The notes below the pieces were generated by a model. The model saw only the letters and a list, made by a program, of their open reading frames with translations, had not been told where the DNA came from and made no database searches. 64,000 nucleotides of DNA from Adineta vaga (lineage: Eukaryota; Rotifera): the NCBI GenBank assembly GCA_021613535.1, contig CP075495.1, positions 14,322,001-14,386,000 on the forward strand. The letters are read 5' to 3'. Shown piece by piece: positions 12,919-28,259 of this stretch. Within the stretch, counting starts at the first letter, position 1; the number at the start of each line of letters is the position of its first letter. The translations under genes were made by a program, and so were the position numbers.

Positions 12919-14634
12919 TCAAGAATTTGAATGAGTTTTATAACGACCAATTGATTTAAGATTTTCAACAAACATTCGACGTGCCATTTCAGGTCGACGA
13001 TCTTCACCAGATATCATTCCGGATAACTAAATTAGTTGAAAAACTTTTGTATTAAGATAAATAAAACATCAATCTTCTACTTACAACATTTGATTGAACA
13101 AAAATACATCCATTTTTATTCAATACTGTTCGTTGACGTTCAATTTCTTTTTCATTAACACCTCGACATGCATCTTCAATCAATGCAGTTCGATAATCAT
13201 TTTCAATAGCATGCATAGCTGTAGATGCTAACATAAAATTAATTGTTATTTCTTTTCGAATTCTTAATTTAATGAACTAATTACTCACCAACGCAAACAT
13301 CAGTAGCTAAACCAACAACATAAACATCAGTTACAAAGCGTTTTTTTAATTCATCGTCTAAAATTGTTTTACTAAGTTTCATATTATCCCAAAATGCTGA
13401 ATAGGAATCAATTTCAGGATTTGTTCCTTTATAAACATGTATAGCATCATCTAGACGAACTAAATCACCATGTAATGCAGCACCTGAACCTTTTTGTACG
13501 CAATGAGCTGGCCAAAGAGTTTGTTCAATACGTTTAGCTATGTCACTTGAACCAATAAATATAATTGTATCAAGTACATGTGCTTTATCTGCAGTAATCT
13601 AGAGTAAAACTATATATAAATATCTAATATTTAAAAAGTATCAATTTACATACGGGACTTTCAGGTGCGGTTTTCCTTAGAAAACGATTTTCATAGAAAG
13701 ATATATGGTTAACTGGATGCCAATCATACGTGTACGCGACAACGTCAAAGTTAACATCATGAAGAATACGATTAATTACGGGAACAACTTCTTCACCTGA
13801 AATAATTATTGATCAATTGAAAAAGAAACCGAGAATTTTTATTCTTTTACCTTGCTGATTGGCAGGACATGAATGAAGTGCTAATGTTCCTGATATGAAA
13901 TCATTTTGAACATCAACAATAACTAATGCACTGACAGGTTTGACAGCCTACAAAACAAATGATATGAGTTAAAGTAATAAAGACATATTTGTATTTACAC
14001 ATTCTATAGGTTTCTTCCATGCTTGAATAAATTCATCAAAATCAATTTTTTCATCCTGAAATTTCATGAAATAATTTCTTAATTTACAAGAATAAATTAT
14101 TAACTTGATTGTAATCTGTTTCACAAAAATATTGTTCGACTAAATCGCTTAATATACAATAGGGTCGTTGTTTATTGGAAAAAAGTGCATTGAGAAAACG
14201 ATGAAAATCATCTCGAGTCCATAAACCTTCACTAAAAGAAAACAATTATCGTCTGATGTATATCAAACTTTCAACACATACTTTAATGAATCAAAATATC
14301 GAAAACATCGTTCAAATTCGTCATCAGAGAAATTATTATTTCTTAATGAAACAAATGGATCATAATCAAAAGATGGCACTTTCATCGACGATTCTTGTAA
14401 AAACAAAGAAAAAGAAAATATAATTCATTGAATATTAAATTAGAGAAAAGAACTGTCAATAAACAAACCTTTATTTCCCATCAATACATTAGAAAATGAA
14501 TGAACAATAGATTTCAATAGCGATTGATGTTTCTGTTCATTAACATTTGTATAAGAACCAATGATAGTACTTGATGCTAAAGTACCATAGGCAAAAAACA
14601 AACGTCGAGTAAATAGTAATGGAAAAACTCGCAT
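12919..14634 (-). CDS. Nicotinamidase (isochorismatase fold) with N-terminal EF-hand-like region
   Basis: Deaminates nicotinamide to nicotinate for NAD+ salvage, an activity present in many invertebrates and absent from vertebrates. Starts at ATG 14632-14634 and stops at 12919-12921, with at least six exons. Seen in order: a basic/hydrophobic N-terminus; an acidic helical region with FSDDEFERCFRYFD and DEKIDFDEF (EF-hand-like loops); then the hydrolase domain with VIVDVQNDF (catalytic Asp), DWHPVNHISF (metal-binding His pair), the substrate-loop region HVYKGTNPEIDSYSAF (Lys) and VVGLATDVCVG (nucleophile Cys), followed by TAMHAIENDYRTALIEDAC. All key residues of the nicotinamidase triad are visible. 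The C-terminal exon ends in IGRYKTHSNS. The N-terminal 30 residues are hydrophobic/basic and could be a targeting sequence. The closest named relative I can place is the EF-hand-bearing insect nicotinamidase type (Naam). Confidence 0.9.
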
Positions 14635-17396
14635 TATGATTGAAGATGAAAATTTTAATATTTCAACTACCTTCTTGAAAGTTAAGAAATCAGTAATAAG
14701 TTTCTTTTTCTATTCTCTCTTTTCTCGTAAAGAATTTTATTTCCTTATCCCACGCTTTCTTCTGGCCAGAATATTACGGAAAATACATAGTTAATGAAAG
14801 TAAGCGAGTAATGATTGGAAAAAAAAATACCTCAAAGAAAATCAATGTCACGATGGTAGTCGTTTGAAGTCTATTATAAAATTGAACGATATGAAACAAT
14901 TAATAATTTTACGATCGAGAGTATGCTATACAGACAGACAGTTAAATAAAGTGGAAAAACGAGTACGTGAAAGGAAAGAAAATTGAACGTTGTTACTCTT
15001 TAATACACATTCTTCGCTTTCCGTTATTCTTTTTATTTTTCTTTTAATGAGAATTATTCTGTCGTATATTTCTCGTTCTTTCTCTAGTAAGGACAATGAC
15101 GTTTATAACCAATAACAGCAACTGGTGATCGAAGAGAAAAATCGATATTTATATGCACATGTATGTGTTTGCATTAGAGAAAAATCTTATGAAAAAAAAA
15201 CAATATAAAAGAAATTTAGTTAATCTCGGCAAGTAAAAAAGAAACAAATAAGTTTAAAGAGTTTCTGATTATATTCATTATAGTTATTATGAGTCTTCTC
15301 ATGTAAATTTTTGTCAGCGAAACGAAGTCTTGAGAAAAAATTTCTCAGTCTATAATACAATAGAATTACTCTCGTCATCGACGAAGAAGTTTTTCTTGTA
15401 CATATTCGAATAGTAATACTTGAAAAATATATGATTTATTGTTTATAAAATATGATTGATGATATGACTATTTGAATCAGTAATGAAATCCATGAGATCG
15501 ATTTTTTTATAGATGTCTCTATTTTAGTGAATAGATCATACATGTAGAACTCGAGAGTTGTCATTCAAGTTCGTCCGAAGATGAAAGGACAGAAGTACTG
15601 CGAGAGAGAATAGGTGACGAGAACTTCGATCAGTCAACTAGAATATTTGCATATTTGAGTTTAACACTACTGAGAAAGACAAGGATCAATAGTAGTTCAT
15701 TCAACTTTTGTATAATGATAAAAGATACTGATTTAATAAAGCAAATGCATTCATAAAAACGTCAATGTGCTCATATGAAAACAAAATATCACTTGATATT
15801 GATAATACCTGCTTACAATAGCATCAAAACTTATATAAACCTTATTACATGAGTCAATAACTGTTAGTTCGTTCAAATTTTCAAGGATAATGATATTTAT
15901 ATGACATTTTTACCCTTAACTGATATTCTTGAACTCTATTGTGTTTTGTTTATTCGAATATTTTAGTTTTACTTTTTCAAAATAGAGATTCTTGTATTCT
16001 TTACGGATATTAAATGTGATTATTCATCACCTCAAACATTAACTAATCAATCAACAGTTGTAAAACGTGGTCAAAAACGTGATTGACAAGTTTTTCGTCC
16101 ACATCTAATGACTTGTATACCTAAAAGTTATTGGCAAAACTTTCCAATCATCTCTTCTTTTTCATTTTGTCCAAATATAGAACAAATGTCGATAAGTTTT
16201 CAAATTGAAATCTTTCTCGTTTTCTTTTATTGAATTAGTTTTTAAAGATGTCCAAGAAGGTTGTAGAAAAGGTGAAATTGAAAGATTTGAAACTGTACAA
16301 ATTATTAAAATCGTTAAAGAAGCATGAATATCTGAAATTGGTCTTGTTACTCATACATTGAAATTAAAACTACGCGTGTCTTTACCTAAGAGTTAATGCA
16401 CCAATAAGAAATGACGTTGTGGCACTATAATGTTGGCGAAGTGCATAAATACAACACACTCTTACAAAATGAAATGTCGCTTTTTGGTTTCTAAGCAAAC
16501 TTAAGAAATCACTATTGAATAGAGTCAAATGATGATTTTTTTGCTCGAAAACGCGAGTTAATCGGTGTGAAATTTGTTTCAAACTCGTTGAATTCGGTAT
16601 AAAAAATTAGAATTTTACAGAATCTTCCGAAAAATAATTTCTTTTTTTTTGATTGGAGCTTTACATATGCATTACGGTTTTGACAAAACAAGTTCTTTAA
16701 TTCAACGTTATATCAAATTTTATAGTAGAGACAAGTCCTAACACCGTATATTAACCACAATCGCTCTCGTAAGAGATGCACATTATATTTTGTATTAAAA
16801 ATCCTTAATCTATTGTACAAGATTCAATTCAAAACAAAAACTATAACTAACCAATAGAATTATCAGAAATTCTGTCATTTGTCAATAATTTCTATTATTG
16901 TTCAAGTATCCCCTATAACTTATTCTTTATTAATTTTTTAAACGTGTAAAAATGCCTTTAATTTACAATGTACTATATGAGGTGTCGATCAACTATATAT
17001 TTTACCATAATAACCAAAAGAAGAAAAAAAAAGAACATTTTCTTTTCTTTCCAGTTTTAGATCAATAAGAAAATTACATTGAAAAAAAGAATGTTTACCG
17101 AAATGAAACATGCCAAAACAATACTATGAATAATAATCGCATTATTCAAGTGAGTCATTGATTTTTCTTTTCGAAAATAAATAAGATAGTCTATTTCGTT
17201 CTTTTATTTTTATCAGCTGATAACAAACCGAGTGTAAAAGAAACTTCTTTACTATCAAAACGAAGTTTTTCTCTAAACTTTATATGGATATATGTTAAAT
17301 ATAGTCAAATCAATTTGCTGTAAATAAAAAGATTATTTTTATTCATTGAATATGTTTTAGTGGTTGTGTGTCCGGTGATTCATTCCTTCGTTTTCT
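14635..17396. other. Intergenic with possible decayed coding fragments
   Basis: AT-rich 2.8-kb interval between divergently arranged genes (nicotinamidase minus, AMMECR1 plus). It must contain both promoters. Apart from the possible remnant at 16000-16330 (listed separately) I see no gene, RNA or repeat structure. Confidence 0.5.
16000..16330 (+). pseudogene. Possible decayed coding remnant
   Basis: Two short stretches read like protein rather than noise. One near 16025-16135 translates to NQSTVVKRGQKRD, an in-frame stop, then FRPHLMTCIPKSYWQ. The other near 16240-16325 gives FKDVQEGCRKGEIERFE and ends at a TGA. The VVKRGQ piece vaguely recalls the beta-sandwich start of transglutaminases, but it is too short to assign. 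The stops and lack of flanking exons suggest a relic. It could also be chance. Confidence 0.2.
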
Positions 17397-18594
<1,198 letters not shown>

Positions 18595-20577
18595 TAACGA
18601 ACTTTTTCGAGACAAAAACAAACCGGTATTTTAGACTCTTGTATATTTTATTGCGTTTTTCTATTGAGAGAATTCTGGTGCTTGTGTTCAAGATGAGATC
18701 ATCTCGCTTTTCTGTCTCTTATATTCGGCTTATATATATCTTTATTTTAATCATTATTTATAGTTTTATGTATCGTTATGTTTGATTGTGCATATATATA
18801 AAGCAAGTTTTTCAACGGTAGTCAGTGAATGATATGAACGGTTTTGTACATAAAGTGACAGAGCGAATGATATAGATTCTTATTTTAATTTTCTTTTCAT
18901 AGAAATAAATAATTATTGATAGAAACATTTTCTAACAAAAGATTCTATTCTTTAATCTCTTCAATGATTTTTCTATTTCACATCGATATGATTAACCAAC
19001 ATTAATTAGAAATAAATGCGGATACTTCGGATTTTATCTGAGAGTTATGTGTACTGCAAAAAGTGTATGAGAGAGATGAATCATTCTAGAATGTCTACGC
19101 ATCGAAATTATCACGGGAAATTTTTTGATGAGCAAGATTTCTATGATAGATACACATATCAGCATTTTCATAATAGATCATCAATAACAATAGGTATGAA
19201 GGTCTGTTTATTCCCTTTCGAAAGTCCTTCATACAGCCTACGAAACCTAGCATTTGGGAAACTTCTAAACTACAAGTCATCTGAGACGTATCTAGGCAAT
19301 TTGGTGTTAAAATATAGTTTTTGCGCATTTTGAGACCTTTTTCAAGCATTTTTCATTAGGAAACTACGATTTGACTCAAAACCAATATCAGATTCGGAAT
19401 CGGCGTTAGAAACTGAGACAATTCTTATATGTTTTCAAAAAACTCCGTATTCCCCCTCAGGGATGGTCTAGTCAATAATGAAAACTTCTTCGATAACTCA
19501 GTCATTTCTCGAGAGATCATTCTCATTTTCGAACTCGACAGAGATATTGATGAGACAATTATGTGCACAAAGTTTCAGCTCAATCGAATGTAGTTGTGAA
19601 GAGTAATCTGATAAACGGCCAGACATACTTACCGATTTTAATACTGTACTCACCTTCTGAGTACACTAAAAAAAGGAATATTCATATGAATATTGATATT
19701 AGTAAAGGAAAATATTTATATTCAATGAATAGAAATCATTATCTAATATAAAACAGTTGTTTCTATTCTCGAGAGATAAAGATAATGAAAACATTCGATA
19801 AGTTTAGATGTCAGGTTTGATTGAAGTTATCGATTAGTTTTTATCATCAAACATTATTATAATTCAAATTTGTTTTTCCGATGTCATTATAAGGAAAACA
19901 TTCAAGTTCTGATCTGTTTACTTCTCTTTTTTAAGAACATTCATTTGATAGATAGATTTCCATCAGAAATCTTCCCAACGCTCAAAATTATGTATTCCTT
20001 CTAATAATTTTATTAGAAAGAATCTCTTCATAGTCTCAAATTACTTGTTTGTCTATTCAATAAACATTTTCATTAATCAACATTTCTTCAGATGTATTTG
20101 ATCAAATTTAAACTGACGTGTGTTTTTGTTCTATGAAAAACTAAATAATAATATTAGAAGTTGATCCACGAATTAAGTTCATTTTTTTCCTTTTGATTAA
20201 ACATGAAAATCTTTCTTTTCTTTCATGTCACTTTCAATTACTAAAAGGTCGAACAAACTAATCATACTTGTCAAATAGATAAAACCTTTGAAATGAAAAA
20301 AAAAACAATAACTTATTGAAATTTGTCATGAAAAAGAAAATTCTTCTAATCCAAAAAAAAATCATTATTTTCATTCTCATAATTCGCTATTATTGAGCGA
20401 TCGAAAAAAAAATACATGCCATGAATATCGCTGCGCAAAGAGGTTCACACGAACATGAACAAAACAAAAAAGTTTTAACATGTAAGAAAAAAAAGAACAG
20501 AATGAGGATTATATATCTAAACATGATCAAAAGAAGAAGAAGAAGAAGTACAACAATATCTGTGTTTGTTATTGTTG
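18595..20577. other. Intergenic between convergent genes, no gene seen
   Basis: Lies between the 3' ends of AMMECR1 (plus) and the muscarinic receptor (minus), so it should hold two 3' UTRs. Open frames (for example plus 19016-19333, 19563-19751) show no domain signature. No repeats of note. Confidence 0.5.
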
Positions 20578-23500
20578 TCAAAGACGACGTAAATCTAGTT
20601 TTAATATTCTTGTAAATGTTTTCTTAAATTGTTGATTCGCTAATGCATAGCAAAATGGATTAATTGGAGAATTTAAATAGCAAAGAAAATAAAAACAATG
20701 AAACATTGGATTGTTAAAAAACCAACTGTCTTTACAAGAATCGCATAGTGAATGAATTGCTGAATAGATATGCCTAAGAAAACAAAAATTGACAAAAAGA
20801 ACTAAATGAACATTTTCTTACCATGGTGTCCAACAAACGACAAAAGCACCTAGGAAAAGAGAGAGAGAGAGAAGTCGAGAGGATATGATGGAGAAAAATG
20901 CAAAACATACCGAGAATGAATGTTATGGTTCTTAAAGCTTTTCGAGCTCGATTTTGTGATTTAGATTTTCTGTGACTTTGTGTTTTGGGATTTCGTACGA
21001 ATTCTTTTACATGTGGTTTTGCTGTTGATATTATTGTTGTTGTTATTGTTATTGTTTCTTCATTGTTAATTGGTGTAATCAATCCATTTTTATTCTCATT
21101 CATATCTTGAACTTGTTCTTGTGCGTTAGATAAATGACTTTTCATATCAATTTGTGTCATTACAGACTGATCTTTTGTTTTCGGTGATGATGGAGCAGAT
21201 GTTTCAATAATAATACTTTCAAATGTAACTTTTGATGATGCACGAGCATTTGAAGAAGATGGATCATCATGTGAACCATAACCCGATGTATCATTATCAC
21301 GTGTTATCGTATCAGTTAATGAATGACATTTGATTCCACGTTCAATAATTTTGCTTCTTAATGAACAAATATCAGGATTTTCATTGGATTGAACTTCTAA
21401 TTCATCAGTTAATGTTGTTGCATTGATTTTATTAAATGCACGTAAAACATCTGGTGTGATTGAATCACGTGATTTATCTTTATTATTATCACTATCACGT
21501 CTATTATAAAAAAAAGATTTTCTATTATGTTTCTTTAAAATTCAAAAATTTTAAACATTAATCTTACCCTCCGTATTGTGTACTATTTGTTAGTGATGTT
21601 GTTGTTGTTATGCCATCGGAATCCGATGATGTATTTCGTTTTTTTTCTGTGGCAGAAAGAAGATGTTGTGGTGAACCTAATAATAATAATGGTATTTGAG
21701 GATTTTGACACGATGACGATGTTGTAGTTGATGATGAACTACACCAACTAGTTTGTGACATTGGTTGTTTAAAAGATGATGTAGATGAATCATATTGAAA
21801 GATTTTATCAACAGAAAAATCTTGACTATAAGTATTTAAACTGAAACTATTTGTTGTGGTTCGTTCATCACTTGTTGTATCCATTATGAAATTTTGTTGT
21901 GTTTTATTTAATATCATTGCTTTCATGAAATTATTATTTCGATTGGATTGAGTGAGAATATCGACTTGAATGTGATGGTTTTGTTCGAATTGATGAATCA
22001 TCCATACTGGATTCATCATCAATAAATGCTGATGAATGTTGTTCATTAAGACGAAGTAATGATGAAGCTTCGTCACATATTTCATTGTAATTTGATAAAG
22101 ATATTTCTAAATCATCACTAGCATTACTATCATTATCATGAAGTAAACAATCATCTACATCATTGATTTGACTACATTGATAAAAATCAATCAATGCTTT
22201 TTCAACATCAGCATTTTGAATTGACGAGGAATTTCGTACTTGTTGTTGTTGAGATAAAGATGATGGAGATGGTGATATTGTTGTTTTTGCTTTGGATACA
22301 AATATAATTGATGATGTTGTATGAGAATTATTCGATGAATTTGTAAATGTTGATAATGAAACAGGTTTTGATATTGTTTTTAATAAAGTTTCACATGAAA
22401 CATTACGTAAACTACAATGACGTATTGGAGATGAGTCCGATGTTTGACATGGATATGTTATTAATTCTACACTATCGTACATCGGTGATTCTAAAAGAAC
22501 TTTATGAGCATCTCGATGATTACCATAGATTTCATAAATTTTTCGATCAATTCCATCATCATTTGTTGTACTATTGAGTGAAATAATTGATTTTTTCGAA
22601 CGATGTTTATGTTTAAGATAAAATGGTGATTTATAAACAATTGTTTCTTCATGAATAGGTTCATTTGAATCTGCTGGTGGAACACGACGACGATGTAGAA
22701 TATAACCTTAATAAAAACAAACAAAGGTTATTCTAATTAATATTTTTTTGTTCTATAAAAGTACAATAAAATGAATATCTTATCGTTTAAATAAAACTCA
22801 TAAAGAAATATTTAGTTCTTTTCTTTTCTATTCAATAAATCATTTACCTAGATCTTCGAAATCAGTTTCATCAATATACGGTATATTTTCATCTGGATTC
22901 GTATTGTTAGAAACTACACACCAATTCTCATCGATTGAATCATTCTTATTCGTTATCATTGTATGAATTGGTGATGATAGTTTTTCTTGTGGTGAATCTT
23001 TCATTGATATATCGATTAAATTTTGTTGTTCTTCTTCGACTATTGGTGAAATTTGATTAATTGATGAACATGAATTTGTCAATGATTGAGCTAGATTATC
23101 ATTTGAAGGATTATCTGTATTATTCGATGATATTGAAGGATGTTCGATAGTCGTTGGTTGATTAGTATTTAGTGATGATGATGATGGTGGATCATTTTTT
23201 TTGGCTGCTACTAAGAGAGGTGATTGACGAGCTTTGAGTCTTTCATGAAATAATTCATCGGACATAATTGCTAATGATTCAGGTCGTGGTTGTGGAGGAG
23301 GATAAACTCGACATGCAGCAAGTTCGGGTTCGGATGGAATCGATGCTAATCGATTGGATGATTGTTGCTGATTTGAAATAAGATGTGGTGTTGTTTTATT
23401 TGGTATTGAATTACTTCCTTTGGGTTTTGATGCCGATGTAAATCCACTTAATCGAATGGGAGCTTTGTAAAGTGATTGAGCCATTGATGTCGCAAAAAAT

Positions 23501-25120
23501 TTCACATTGGAACCATGTTTTTGATTTGTTTGTCCACGAGTTGGACGATTCGATCGATTGATATGTGTAGTTGTTGATGAAACATTTAAAGGATTTGTTG
23601 AACTACTACCCCAATTTACACTCATACCACGACGACTTTTTTCTCGAGAAGTTTTTTCATTTGTATTTATCGGTGAAAGAGATTTCTTCTCTGTTGGCTT
23701 ATTAAAATCATAATCTGAATGAGATTCAAATGAATTCGAATTATCATCATCACCCACACCAACACGTCGTTGATCTGATGAATTACTACTATTTTGAGTA
23801 TTCAATACATTATGTGCAAGTAAATTTTGAGGATCTTCATCTTCACATTCATCACATGTTGTTGAATCAATCTTTTTTCGAGTGAAATTATTTTGTTTAT
23901 TAACAGCTATTTTTGCTGGAGATTTCGTTACACCAATACCAATATGTGTCATTGCATTACCTATATAAACAAATGTTAACAAATCAATCTATTGACAAAG
24001 TTTCTTAATCAATCTTACCAACAAGTGAAGACATTTTACGGGCATTTTCTCGTGATTTTCGTTCAAGATTACTAGCAACACCTAAACGAAATCGAAGTTT
24101 TCTTTTTTAGAAAAAAACAAACAAACAAATTATATTTTCCATTCATACCATATATAAAAATATAGAGAACTATCATGACAAATAATGTTGTCCAGAAATA
24201 ACCAATTGTTAAACATAAATTAAAAACTTGATTTTTATTCCATTGAACATCGCCTTAATAAACAAAATAGAAAGATTAGAAATCATAGATGAAGTCATTC
24301 AATACATACAAACACCATTTTGTAGATTTGAAATTCCTCTTAAACGTGGATATATCATTGTGGATGAAAAGAAGATCAAACAAGGAACTAGAGTAACAAA
24401 CAAAGAATCAATCAATGGAAATATGAATTTTTTTTTTTTCTTACCCGCCCATGTAATTGTAATCATAATGTTAATTTTTCTACCTGTACGCCATTTACGA
24501 TATTTAGCTGGCATTTTAACCGAACAAAATCGATCGATCGTAATGAACAGCACCGTATATATTGATGTGAGACAAACAGTATAGTCTAACGAAAGCCATA
24601 TGTCACAAATAATAGCATTCAATGGCCATTTTTCCGAATAGATGTATAGAGTAAGTAGAGGCATGGATAGAAGTCCAATAAGAAAGTCACTAACAGATAA
24701 TGAAAGTATAAAATAATTAGTCGGTTGACGAATTTGTCGATCAAGAAAAAATGCCAAAATAACGAGAATATTTCCCAGAACAGTTAACACTGATGTGACG
24801 CCGCCGAAGACAGCAATAACGATTAATAACCAAAATGGATAATATCTCGATTCGGTGATCGTAATTGCTGTTGTTAATGATGGTGATAATGATGATGATG
24901 ATGATAGTATCGATAATGTTGATAATAAGGGAGAAGAAATCGGTGATGTTTGAAATAATGGTGGACCAGGTATATGAGATATACTCCAATTTGTATTATA
25001 AGTAACGGATGAAATTGGTCGAATAAATTCCGATCGATTTCTGTTAGTTAATAGCGCATGCACAATGGCAGGGCTTTGATCATTATTAAAATGATCAGTT
25101 AAATCGGCAAAGGACGACAT
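20578..25120 (-). CDS. Muscarinic acetylcholine receptor-like GPCR with giant third intracellular loop
   Basis: Class A receptor. Exon 1 (24445-25120, ATG at its 5' end) has a Ser-rich extracellular N-terminus, TM1 (VLTVLGNILVILAFF), TM2 (SLSVSDFLIGLLSMP), TM3 with the amine-binding Asp (WLSLDYTVCL) and DRF in place of DRY. Exons 24310-24387 and 24149-24253 carry TM4-ECL2 and TM5 (GYFWTTLFVMIVLY). TM6 (AFVVCWTPWHIYS) and TM7 (NSPINPFCYALANQQF) lie at 20.58-20.94 kb; stop 20578-20580. The CSVKMPAKYRKWR loop and FKKTFTRILK tail resemble the protostome muscarinic group (GAR-2/mAChR-B type) more than vertebrate M1-M5. The third intracellular loop occupies roughly 21.0-24.1 kb, several hundred Ser/Thr/Asn/Gln-rich residues. 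An apparent frame switch without an obvious intron occurs near 21930-22085. Subtype assignment is inference; amine-receptor identity is firm. Confidence 0.9.
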
Positions 25121-27634
25121 GAAAATTCCAATGAGAAGAACAATAACAACAAATTCAAAACAAAAGTCATTTTAAGTCACCTTGTTATCATTCGTCAAAT
25201 GGTGACGATGGTAATACTTCATTACCATCTACAATATATATATATATATACATAATCGTATTAGAATAGACACAAGAGAGAAAGAGAAAAGAAGAAAAAA
25301 AAAAGGAAAACCTCATCTATATTTTTAATCTTAATATCACAAAGAAAACATCAGACAGATGAAGCAGATCAAGTTGTCTTAAAAATGCAATATTCTCTTT
25401 TGAAAGAAAATTTTTGTTTCATAGTTTCATATCACTTCTGGATATATACCAGGTTTCTTTTCTATTCGTCTTATATGAAATTTTCAATCTAATGAATGTA
25501 TTAATTATAATTTCTTTTCCTCACGCTACTGAATATTTTTGCTCTAGGTTTAAATAACACACATCGACATTAAAAGAAAATAAATAAATATTAAAGAAAG
25601 AGAAAAAAAAGAAATTTTATATTTATTCTTAGATTTCTGATTTAAAAGACGTGTATTCGTTACTCATGATCAGTTAGGCGAGAGAAAAAAGTTCAAATAA
25701 TGGATTCTGACAAAGAGGAAAACAAACGTAAGAGAGAGAAAAAAGAGAGAAAAAGGAAATCTCACCCTTCGACACTAATCTTTGTGCTCAGGCGAACTAC
25801 TAATGAGCGTTAATGTGTACATGCGCTATTCAATCAAATTACTTTCAGTTTTTTTCCGCTATTGATGGAGTTTACCTGAAATTCTAAATGAAATATCATC
25901 AAAAAAAGACACTAAACTGAGAAAATGAATAAACAATATACAAATAAATTGTTAACTCATTAATATTTCTTCACACTTGCCCTGCATTAATATTTGTGAT
26001 TCGAAAGTAATTGTTATATGTCTATTTTCCTTAACGAAGAAATAGACGAAGGAGGAGAAATATATCTCATCTATTATATTGCATAGAGAAATTACTTCTT
26101 TTTTTTCTGTCTCTCATTCCCTCTCTTAACTAATTTGTTCGTGCACCGTTACACTGTCTATGTAACTAAGAGGAGTTGTGTGTATGTAGGTTTTTCTTCA
26201 TCTATAACAGTTTGTTGTTTTGCCGTTTTTTTTCATTCTCAGGTCTGCTAGAAAAGTGGTTGTAATAGTGTTTAAGAGAAGCATTACCGATGAGAACTGT
26301 TACACCGGCACATTTCATTAGAAATATCACAGGTGAAAGAAGAAAAAGAAGAAGTGTAAAATAGTGGAAAATTAATTGTGATATTCTATGTCTTCTTAAC
26401 TCTCTGCTGATCTGTCAAAAGCTTGTATACGTCTATAGCTTCGATTGAATAAGTAAAAAAAAAAGAAAAATAGTTCATAGTCAAAAATCTTAATGATTTA
26501 CATGATTATATTTACACATAGATATCAATAGTTTTCTCCGATGTTTATTTTGGTTTACATTAATGAGAAAGTAGCATAAGTAATTTCCCTTTTTTCTTTT
26601 TTTTACCTTGTATACTTGAAAAAAAATAATATATATATTCGAAAACTGTGTCTATTCAAATAGGCGATCTCTTTTTTTTCTATGGAAAATCTTATTGAAT
26701 ATTTCATAAAGTGTAACGTTACATAGAGGATGTGAAAGAGAAGAGAGAAAAAGCTCGATCTAGATTAATAAATCGAGTTGTGAATAAAAAAAGCAACTTA
26801 GTATAACTTGTATAATGTAGTGATCGAGAATCTTCATTGACAACAAGTAATGTATGTGTCAGCTAGAATTAGTTATTGCGCCTCATAAAATTTGGAAACT
26901 AAGTAGTATAGTTGAAGGAAGAATAACTCTGAAAACTTAATTTTGTCTAAAATGCGTGGTTTAAGGCGAGAGTAAATGGAACAACTGACAAAAGCTACTA
27001 ATAACAAATAAGAACGAGAGAGAGGGATAGAGAGAGAGAGAAATGAAGAGGAGAAGCTTCACTAACGATCGTAATCAATTTGTCGATACAAAGTCAAACG
27101 AGCGCAACGATGAGAAAAAAATCGAGTCAATCTATACATAGATTTTTACACATAAGTATATTGACAGACATAAAATGGAAAGAAAGTATGAAAAAAGATA
27201 AAAAAAACAAGTTTTGATTAGAAAATCAGTTTTTTTTCTCATGAGCAAATAATAACTAAAAACAATTAGAAACAAATTTCAATGATTCTATTTCAAGCGA
27301 TTAGAAAAATCTTAGTTATAAGGTTTTTCGTTAAATCCTCTAAGATATGTTGTCGTTTCTTGTTGACAATTCTTTGAATCATTTTCTAAGACTGAAGTTT
27401 ATTGTTTTTTTGTTGTGCATTCTGTTTTGTGTCTCTTTCTTTAAGTATCTTATCTAGATTCTTGTTGAAATTGATCACATCAACAATAATAATAATAATA
27501 ATAATAACAGGAGAGAAGCAAAAAAAAATTGACATGATTATTATGCTATATTTTTTCGTTAACACTGTGGTGTATTCTATTAGAATTAGTAATTGATTTT
27601 CCGGCGAATGTCGCATTTGGATCTTGTTGTTGTT

Positions 27635-27666
<32 letters not shown>

Positions 27667-28229
27667 CTCTATCGGACAAACAAATACATCTGTATACATG
27701 ACAAATTTTTATCATTGATACATTTGATTCTGATACCAAATTTATAATCAAACACACGGATCAAATGTAGATAAGATGTGCATGTTGGCATGTAATATCA
27801 TGCTTAGAGATTTTCAAGAAATACTCATAGAAATCACATCTTTAGGGAATCTATAATAGATCGATCGATCTAATCGAAGAGACAATATGCATCAATCTTT
27901 AAAGACTAAACTGAAAAGAAAAGAGGTGTGTTCTTCTTTGATTTAGAAGAACGTATTCACTTACATTCTCTAGATTGAAAATAGATACATAATTGTCTAT
28001 TTACTAAGCTGATGATGATTATCGTATGATTGAATCATCATAATTTCAATAAAGTAGAAAGAATGCTCACTTGATCATTGCTATCGAGTTATGGATTGTT
28101 GAGTATCTGTGTGTCAAAGTTCGAAGAAAAATGAATGAAAAGGACGCCTTAATCTGTTCACTCTTATTCGACTGCTAAAAACTAATGTGAATATTTTCCC
28201 TCTTAACAGTATGTATATGTAGCTATTTT

Positions 28230-28259
28230 GTTCTTCTTCTTCTTCTTCTTCTTCTTCTT
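28230..28259. repeat. (TTC)n microsatellite
   Basis: About ten perfect TTC triplets. Confidence 0.9.

Noticed and set aside
27386-27757. Minus-strand 123-codon frame with Arg-Glu repeat
   Set aside because: Generated by the (CT)n microsatellite and flanking AT-rich sequence.
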